In this document: positions 57,817 to 64,000 of the stretch, one piece after another | Numbering within the stretch: position 1 is the stretch's first letter | How the letters are laid out: each line of letters begins with the position of its first letter | Source of the DNA: Staphylococcus simiae | GTDB lineage: Bacteria > Bacillota > Bacilli > Staphylococcales > Staphylococcaceae | Length of the DNA stretch: 64,000 nucleotides | Assembly: GCF_017357005.1 (NCBI RefSeq) | Contig: NZ_CP071589.1 | Coordinates: 2,418,001 to 2,482,000, forward strand | Direction: 5' to 3' | Position numbers and translations under genes: made by a program | Notes under the pieces: generated by a model | The model's input: only the letters and a program-made list of their open reading frames with translations | Databases searched by the model: none | What the model was told of the DNA's origin: nothing

Positions 57817-58677
57817 TCATGCTTGTTGTAAAATTGTAGCCATTGAACGTTCTACACTTGAACGATACATATCTCCTAATTTTAATAAATGAACCATTAA
57901 TAAATATAAACGGTAAAATTCTAAACGATATTCCGAGCCTTTTGCTAATGGATAATGCTTGTTATATTCATCATAAAAGTCGTTAGTAAAGCCGCCAAAC
58001 ACTGTAGTAATACCAATATCAAATTCTCTATCTCCATATAATGGTGCTGGATCAAATAAAGCTGGGCTACCATCTGTTAAAAACATATAATTCCCACCCC
58101 ATAAATCACCGTGCAAGAGTGACGGTTTACTACGATGATTGGCTAATGCTGTGACAATCGCAGCTCTAACTTGTTTATATACTTTATTGTCTTCTTCATT
58201 CCATAATCCTTTAGTCATTAGCTCATCTCTCAAATGATCCATACGTTGGTTGACAAATAAGTCACTCCAACTATTTTGCCAATGATTATCAAATGAAATA
58301 TCTCCACCTTCATAAGGTAAAGAGAAACCAAAGCGCCCTTCCTCTTGTTGTTCGCTATGCATTTTAGCTACTAACTGACCTAATTGACGCTGACTACCTG
58401 TTGTACCTTCTTCAAGATAACTTAATACTAAATAAGCATCTCCGTTTACTTCACCACTGGCAATCACTCTAGGTGCTGTAATATTCGCACGTTCAAATTC
58501 ATTTAAGCCTGCTATTTCTGCGGCATAAAATGATTCTTGTCGTTGACGTTGAACTAACAAGAAAAACGTCTCATCATTAGTCTCAACTCGGTAAGCTTCG
58601 TTAACATCTCCACCACTTACTGGAATAATATCCTTCACATCTTCCAATGGCAAATGTTGTAGCCACTGTTTATCCAT
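57817..58677 (-). CDS. Fructosamine kinase family protein
   Basis: A 286-residue protein-kinase-like enzyme that phosphorylates fructosamines or ribulosamines, so that glycated amines break down. Visible are the nucleotide loop PVSGGDVNEAYRV (about residue 19), the catalytic loop LLHGDLWGGN (about 188, Asp and Asn) and the metal Asp in LFDPAPLYGDREFD (about 208). Length is normal for bacterial members. It is monocistronic with its own terminator. Confidence 0.9.
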   Translation of the reverse strand: MDKQWLQHLPLEDVKDIIPVSGGDVNEAYRVETNDETFFLLVQRQRQESFYAAEIAGLNEFERANITAPRVIASGEVNGDAYLVLSYLEEGTTGSQRQLGQLVAKMHSEQQEEGRFGFSLPYEGGDISFDNHWQNSWSDLFVNQRMDHLRDELMTKGLWNEEDNKVYKQVRAAIVTALANHRSKPSLLHGDLWGGNYMFLTDGSPALFDPAPLYGDREFDIGITTVFGGFTNDFYDEYNKHYPLAKGSEYRLEFYRLYLLMVHLLKLGDMYRSSVERSMATILQQA

Positions 58678-58894
58678 ACAAACACCTTCCTAAATAAATA
58701 GTTACTTATATTATATTTCCTAAAATTAATCTTTTAATCCAAAAGATGTGAATCAAACTTGCGTCAATTTTTAAAACTTTTATCTTTTAACTAGGAAATT
58801 AACATCTTACATGCTAGTCTATTAAAAGAATATATTTCACATATATTAAGTTGAGGATAGTAAGCCTCAAATATAATGAAATAGGAGCATAAAC

Positions 58895-59965
58895 ATGTAT
58901 AAATTAATTAAACCTTTACTCTTTAAAATCGAACCTGAAAAAGCACACGGATTAACGATCGACGCTTTAAAAACATTACAGAAATTTCCTATGTTGTATC
59001 CTGTTGTCGATCAATTATTTACTTATCGTAATCCTATATTAGCGCAAACCATTCAAGAAGTTCATTATGACAATCCAGTTGGCTTAGCTGCAGGATTCGA
59101 CAAATCTTGTGAGGTTCCTAAAGCATTAGAACATATTGGTTTTGGTGCGATTGAATTAGGAGGTATTACACCTAAACCACAACCTGGTAACCCTCAACCT
59201 CGTATGTTCCGCTTATTAGAAGATGATGCTTTAATTAATCGTATGGGCTTTAATAATATTGGTATGAATAAAGCTTTAAGCAATCTAAGACGTCACGCAT
59301 ACAACATACCTGTTGGAATAAATGTTGGTGTTAATAAAGCTACACCTTATGCTGAGCGTTATCAAGATTACATTAAAGTATTAAATACATTTAAAAATGA
59401 CGTAACATTCTTTACTGTTAATATTAGTTCACCTAATACAGAAAATTTACAAAATTTCCATGATAAAGATGAATTTTCAATGTTATGCCAAGCATTAACA
59501 ACATTTAAAGATGAACAAGAAGTTAATGTACCTATTTATTTAAAATTAACATCTGATATGACATTGGATAGTTTAAAAACACTGTTGCCTGCTATTACAG
59601 CAACATTTGATGGTGTCATGTTAGCAAATACAACACGCCAACGTGACGGTCTAAGTTCTGATAATAAAATTGAAGAAGGCGGATTAAGCGGTAGACCATT
59701 ATTTGAACGCAACTTAAAATTAATTAACTATGCTTATCAACAAACAAATGGCAAGTTCTTGATTATTGGTACTGGTGGGATATTCAGTGCCGAAGATGCT
59801 ATCGCTATGATGCGTAATGGTGCTTCACTCCTTCAAATTTATTCTTCAATGGTTATTGAAGGACCCGGTATCGTTAAGAAAATAAATAAGGGTATTGCAC
59901 GTTACTTACAGGACCATCATTATAAAAATGTAAGTGAAATAATTGGTTTAGACGTTAAAAAGTAA
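58895..59965 (+). CDS. pyrD: Dihydroorotate dehydrogenase (quinone), class 2
   Basis: A 356-residue membrane-associated flavoenzyme of pyrimidine synthesis that oxidises dihydroorotate to orotate and passes electrons to menaquinone. The N-terminal quinone-tunnel helices (residues 1-40: IKPLLFKIEPEKAHGLTI) mark class 2. The barrel shows NPVGLAAGFDKSC (about 65), VNISSPNTENLQ with the catalytic Ser (about 177), PIYLKLTSD and IGTGGIFSAEDA (about 297). It stands apart from a pyr operon, as in S. aureus. Confidence 0.95.
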   Translation: MYKLIKPLLFKIEPEKAHGLTIDALKTLQKFPMLYPVVDQLFTYRNPILAQTIQEVHYDNPVGLAAGFDKSCEVPKALEHIGFGAIELGGITPKPQPGNPQPRMFRLLEDDALINRMGFNNIGMNKALSNLRRHAYNIPVGINVGVNKATPYAERYQDYIKVLNTFKNDVTFFTVNISSPNTENLQNFHDKDEFSMLCQALTTFKDEQEVNVPIYLKLTSDMTLDSLKTLLPAITATFDGVMLANTTRQRDGLSSDNKIEEGGLSGRPLFERNLKLINYAYQQTNGKFLIIGTGGIFSAEDAIAMMRNGASLLQIYSSMVIEGPGIVKKINKGIARYLQDHHYKNVSEIIGLDVKK

Positions 59966-60047
59966 TATTTCAAATTAGAATACAACTACAATTTTCATAA
60001 ACAATTCAAATGAGTATGATATTTCATGAATAATGGGGGCATGGATA

Positions 60048-60323
60048 ATGTCTAAAGAGATAAAAGACAACGAACAAGCTACACAACAAAGTAAGCACGA
60101 TATAGCCCAGCACGATACTACAACTGAAGACGAACGTCAGGGACTGAATGGCTATCGCAAAACCGATTTAGACTTGGAAATTGAACAAGAACTACGCGAC
60201 ATGATGGATAAAGGTGAACATAATACCGAAAAAGAATATAAAAAATTTAAGCTCTTTTCTTTAATTACAACCATTGTTATCGCTACTCTAGCTATCATGA
60301 GATTCGTTCATAAAATGATGTAG
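60048..60323 (+). CDS. Small membrane-anchored protein, unknown
   Basis: A 91-residue protein with a very polar, acidic N-terminal region (about residues 1-65, rich in Glu, Asp, Gln, Lys), one C-terminal membrane helix (FSLITTIVIATLAIMRFV, about 70-87) and a short basic end. I do not recognise the family. The start is the ATG at 60048, 8 bases after GGGGG. It follows pyrD by 82 bases. Its stop codon forms the first bases of a GGGACCC hairpin module. Confidence 0.7.
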   Translation: MSKEIKDNEQATQQSKHDIAQHDTTTEDERQGLNGYRKTDLDLEIEQELRDMMDKGEHNTEKEYKKFKLFSLITTIVIATLAIMRFVHKMM

Positions 60324-60380
60324 GGACCCAGCATAGAGCATCTCATAAAGAGATGCTTCCGGCCATGCAAGCTGGGCAAG
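60323..60380. repeat. STAR-like hairpin module after the small membrane protein
   Basis: CCCAGC (60327-60332) pairs with GCTGGG (60371-60376), with an inner GCATCTC/GAGATGC hairpin. The outer stem differs from the CCCAAC and CCCGTC versions elsewhere but keeps pairing. Confidence 0.75.
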
Positions 60381-60442
60381 GGACGGTCAACACCTTGTCA
60401 CCAATAATCTAAGTAGGACAAAATAACTCGTAATCTTACAGT

Positions 60443-60481
60443 AAAAGGTCATGCATTATCGGTTGCATGACCTTTTATTTT
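60443..60481. terminator. Bidirectional terminator before queH
   Basis: AAAAGGTCATGCA (60443-60455) pairs with TGCATGACCTTTT (60464-60476), with T residues on both sides. Confidence 0.92.
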
Positions 60482-60496
60482 TACATTAGAGGCACT

Positions 60497-61219
60497 CTAT
60501 TTTGGTAACTGTTCCAAAAATGCTTTAGCTTCTTTATTAACAGTTTTAAAGTCAATCCCTTGTTGCATCGCTGCAAAGACACAACCACAATAACATTGTC
60601 TGAAAATATTATAATCATTACACATTTCTATTGAGCGTTCATAACCTTTACTTTTCTTAAAGTCACTAGGTAAATAATTGACATTATATATTTTTTGTAC
60701 ATCCATGCCTAGCTCATTAATTAGCTGGGCATTCTTTTTAGGTGATAGTGTAATCGCACTTCCAAAGTAATCATAACCATATTCAACAGCTGCTTTGGCA
60801 ACGATATCTAGGCGCATTTCAAAACAGGCTGTGCAACGCAAACCACCTTCTTTTTCGTCAGCTAATTCTTTGTCTTTAACCATTTTCATAAATTTATGTG
60901 GTTCATATGGTGCTTCGATATATTTAACATGAGCACCCGTCTTCTGATTAAAATCCTTCACAAATTGTTCTTGAACTTTAGCACGACGTAGATATTCATT
61001 TTTAGGATGAATATTAGAATTAGCAAAGTAGATTGCAATATCTGCATATTGTGTTAAAAACTCTAAAGTATACGTACTACAAGGGGCGCAACAACTATGC
61101 AATAAAATCTTAGGACGTAGCGCTTGTCTCTCCCACTGCCCTATCAATTTTTTTAATACTTTATCATAATTAATTTTTTGGTTTTTCATTTTGTTAATAA
61201 TTGGTTCTGCATTGATCAC
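60497..61219 (-). CDS. queH: Epoxyqueuosine reductase QueH
   Basis: A 240-residue iron-sulfur enzyme that reduces epoxyqueuosine to queuosine in tRNA, the last step of queuosine synthesis, replacing QueG. Conserved cysteines sit in LLHSCCAPCSTY (about residue 42), GGLRCTACFEMR (about 127) and FRQCYCGCVFA (about 210). These are the 4Fe-4S and nearby metal ligands of the DUF208/QueH family. It starts at GTG with GGAGG 7 bases upstream. Confidence 0.92.
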   Translation of the reverse strand: MINAEPIINKMKNQKINYDKVLKKLIGQWERQALRPKILLHSCCAPCSTYTLEFLTQYADIAIYFANSNIHPKNEYLRRAKVQEQFVKDFNQKTGAHVKYIEAPYEPHKFMKMVKDKELADEKEGGLRCTACFEMRLDIVAKAAVEYGYDYFGSAITLSPKKNAQLINELGMDVQKIYNVNYLPSDFKKSKGYERSIEMCNDYNIFRQCYCGCVFAAMQQGIDFKTVNKEAKAFLEQLPK

Positions 61220-61296
61220 TAGGTTTCCTCCACATACTTTTTCTACTTGTTATTATATAAAATTTTCATAAATTGTGAACGGTTTTTAAAAATATT

Positions 61297-61776
61297 TTAA
61301 TATGATTTGCCTATCCTAATTTTAAATATCGCGTACATAATTAGCCCGAAAAATAGTGTCGAGATTAATGTTGTCATAACTCGATTTATAATATGTCCTT
61401 CTTTTCCTTGTAACATATCGAAACTTAAACCTAGACAAAGATTAAGTGCTAGAAAGCATACCATCATTACAATGATTGCTAGCAAACTTAGTCTTTTCAA
61501 TTGACGATAATGTGCTTCATCTTTAGCTGTGATTTCAAATTTGCGATGTTGTTTTGTAGCGAATAGGATATAAAAATTTAACGCCGCAAATAGCAACAAC
61601 ATGATAATGTTTACGATGGACGCATGATCACGAATCATATCCACAATAACTGTTGCAACAGTTAAGATACCTAAAGCTAGATACATCCATAATAGTGTTT
61701 CACTTAACTTGTCAAAATATTGCTGTTGTGTCTCTTTGCTCAATTTAAAGGTGTTTGCCAATAGCTTCTTTAACAT
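61297..61776 (-). CDS. Four-helix membrane protein, unknown
   Basis: A 159-residue protein with four predicted membrane helices (about residues 29-47, 55-73, 96-118 and 134-152). There is a basic N-terminal segment (KKLLANTFKLSKETQQQYFDK) and a short cytoplasmic loop rich in His/Arg/Lys (TKQHRKFEITAKDEAHYRQL) between helices 2 and 3. I do not recognise the family. The ribosome binding site AAAGGAGAG lies before the ATG. It is downstream of no obvious partner. Confidence 0.7.
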   Translation of the reverse strand: MLKKLLANTFKLSKETQQQYFDKLSETLLWMYLALGILTVATVIVDMIRDHASIVNIIMLLLFAALNFYILFATKQHRKFEITAKDEAHYRQLKRLSLLAIIVMMVCFLALNLCLGLSFDMLQGKEGHIINRVMTTLISTLFFGLIMYAIFKIRIGKSY

Positions 61777-61991
61777 CTTAAGTCTCTCCTTTTTGATGTC
61801 CTATTATGATCAACATATCGAATTCTTTATAATAATTCAAGATAACTTCGCTTAAAATAACTTTTGAAAATTTATTATATTGAAAGTTAAGTAATGAATT
61901 GAATGCAATTTATCTTAAAATTATACTTTTTGTCATTTTTGCAGTACGATGTTGTTAAGCAATAAAAATTTATATATTGAGGTGTCTATCT

Positions 61992-62438
61992 ATGACAACA
62001 TTATTTCCTTATTTAGCTTTTGAAAATTCTAAAGAAGCCATTGCATATTACGAAGAGGTATTTGGAGCAACTAACATTAATCGCTTAGATGTTGGCGAAG
62101 AGCAAGCAGCGCATTTTGGTATGTCTAAAGAACAAGCACAAGAAGCAACGATGCATGCTGAATTCGAAATCCTTGGCATTAAAGTACTATGTTCTGATTC
62201 ATTTGGCAGAGCGGACAAAATAAATAATGGTATCTCCTTATTAGTCGACTATGACGTGAATAATCAAGAAGATGCAGATGCAGTTGAAGCATTCTACAAT
62301 CAAATTAAAGATCATGATTCAATTGAGGTTGAAATGCCATTAGCTGACCAATTCTGGGGTGGTAAAATGGGTGCTTTCACTGATAAATATGGTGTTCGTT
62401 GGATGCTACACGGTCAAGATTACACACAAATGCAATAA
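61992..62438 (+). CDS. VOC family protein, PhnB-like
   Basis: A 148-residue protein of the PhnB/YjdN-type VOC group: FPYLAFENSKEAIAYYEEVF at the start, then MHAEFEILGIKVLCSD and FWGGKMGAFTDKYGVRWML at the end. The group is uncharacterised or loosely linked to 3-demethylubiquinone methyltransferase-like domains. The start is the ATG at 61992 (MTTLFPY), 7 bases after GAGGTG; the frame is open further up to a TTG. It is monocistronic. Confidence 0.85.
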   Translation: MTTLFPYLAFENSKEAIAYYEEVFGATNINRLDVGEEQAAHFGMSKEQAQEATMHAEFEILGIKVLCSDSFGRADKINNGISLLVDYDVNNQEDADAVEAFYNQIKDHDSIEVEMPLADQFWGGKMGAFTDKYGVRWMLHGQDYTQMQ

Positions 62439-62446
62439 TATTAGAC

Positions 62447-62514
62447 AATCCAATGTTAAAGTTCGAATAGCAATCATGATGATGTGTTCAAACTGAAACA
62501 TTGGATTTTAAATT
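62447..62514 (+). terminator. Terminator after the PhnB-like gene
   Basis: AATCCAATGTT (62449-62459 region) pairs with AACATTGGATTTT near 62500-62512. An inner AGTTCGAA/TTCAAACT stem is also present. Confidence 0.75.
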
Positions 62515-62537
62515 TTCAAACTAACACTTTAACCTAT

Positions 62538-62577
62538 TAAAAAACAGCCCATTAACCTGAATAGATTAACGAACTGT
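62538..62577 (-). terminator. Terminator of the panBCD operon
   Basis: On the minus strand AACAGTTCGTTAA pairs fully, with G-U pairs, with TTAATGGGCTGTT, followed by six T. It lies 19 bases after panD. Confidence 0.85.
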
Positions 62578-62595
62578 TGAATAGATGAATTATAT

Positions 62596-62978
62596 TTATA
62601 GGACTATAGTATTTTCTTTTTCGTGAATCATATCAATAATGACATTGTCTTCATTCATCACGGCAACTTTTGGTGCATGATGTTTAATTTCTTCTTCATT
62701 AAGCTCTGCATATGTCATAATAATGACAATATCTCCAACTTCCACTAATCTTGAGGCTGCACCGTTCAAACAAATTTTACCACTACCTTTTTCTCCAGCA
62801 ATAACATACGTTTCAAAACGTGCACCATTATTATTATTTACAATAGCTACTTTTTCATTGGGCAGGATATCTACAGCTTCTAAGATATCACTATCAATTG
62901 TAATACTGCCTACATAATTTAAATTTGATTCCGTCACTCGTGCTCTATGAATCTTAGCATTCATCATTGTTCTATTCA

Positions 62979-62979
<1 letters not shown>
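62596..62979 (-). CDS. panD: Aspartate 1-decarboxylase
   Basis: A 127-residue pro-enzyme that makes beta-alanine from aspartate for pantothenate. It cleaves itself between Gly24 and Ser25 (NYVGSITID) to make the pyruvoyl group. [14 protein letters not shown] and CLNGAASRL are the conserved later segments. It starts at GTG, one base overlapping the panC stop (TAGTG), with GGAGC 9 bases upstream. It is the last gene of panB-panC-panD. Confidence 0.95.

Positions 62980-64000
<1,021 letters not shown>

Overview
The window is chromosomal DNA of a Staphylococcus. It is AT-rich, most genes have strong AGGAGG-type ribosome binding sites, and several start at TTG or GTG. The gene order closely follows the S. 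aureus block that runs from ptsG-cidCBA-cidR through mvaA/mvaS, clpL, feoBA, farE/farR, rocA, copAZ, the staphyloxanthin operon, ssaA, oatA, isaA and pyrD to panBCD. The proteins are clearly diverged from S. aureus as I remember it, and the intergenic repeats are different variants, so a non-aureus, pigmented species is likely. I cannot name it from sequence alone. I see no tRNA, rRNA, CRISPR array, prophage or intact insertion sequence. The one intact mobile element is a group II intron.

Layout. 1-2900: end of an unidentified gene, a thioredoxin-like/thioesterase pair, and a PadR-DUF2812-CPBP protease operon with a double palindromic operator. 3000-9320: glucose PTS (ptsG) behind a GlcT-type antiterminator, then cidABC and cidR (overflow acetate metabolism and holin-like proteins) with a cre site. 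9480-16230: yozE, a secreted CHAP protein, divergent mvaA/mvaS (mevalonate), ogt, a small membrane protein and a CorA-type transporter. 16420-24390: clpL, the iron(II) uptake genes feoA/feoB (feoB broken by a one-base deletion in an A-run) and the divergent farE/farR pair. 24590-34340: rocA, two acyl/acetyltransferases, a small membrane protein, copA/copZ, a D-lactate-dehydrogenase-like gene and an aminotransferase. 34650-40170: the complete crtOPQMN carotenoid operon with a SigB-like promoter. 40490-44560: ssaA, oatA and isaA, the wall-remodelling genes, with exact WalR-box matches. 45150-55670: accessory redox and regulator genes, and a compact cluster of two ACMSD-superfamily amidohydrolases, an alpha/beta hydrolase and an NTF2-like protein. 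The last amidohydrolase is truncated by the antisense group II intron (55671-57530). 57810-64000: fructosamine kinase, pyrD, queH, small proteins and panBCD.

Shared logic. Much of the window is carbon overflow and envelope physiology: glucose import, pyruvate to acetate, catabolite-repressed proline catabolism, isoprenoid precursors feeding carotenoids, and WalR-type control of peptidoglycan hydrolases. Non-coding space holds at least three repeat families. The first is elements bounded by GGTTCTCTA/GGACTGATA inverted repeats (five copies). The second is STAR-like hairpin modules whose GGGACCC stems covary. The third is a roughly 68-bp hairpin element in two opposite-facing copies. The most unusual items are the intron-split amidohydrolase with its orphaned 3-prime end still readable, the single-base lesion in feoB, the mirror-image FarR operator array, the tandem PadR operator, a four-palindrome array before a flavin oxidoreductase, and an orphan terminator upstream of isaA that may end a small RNA.
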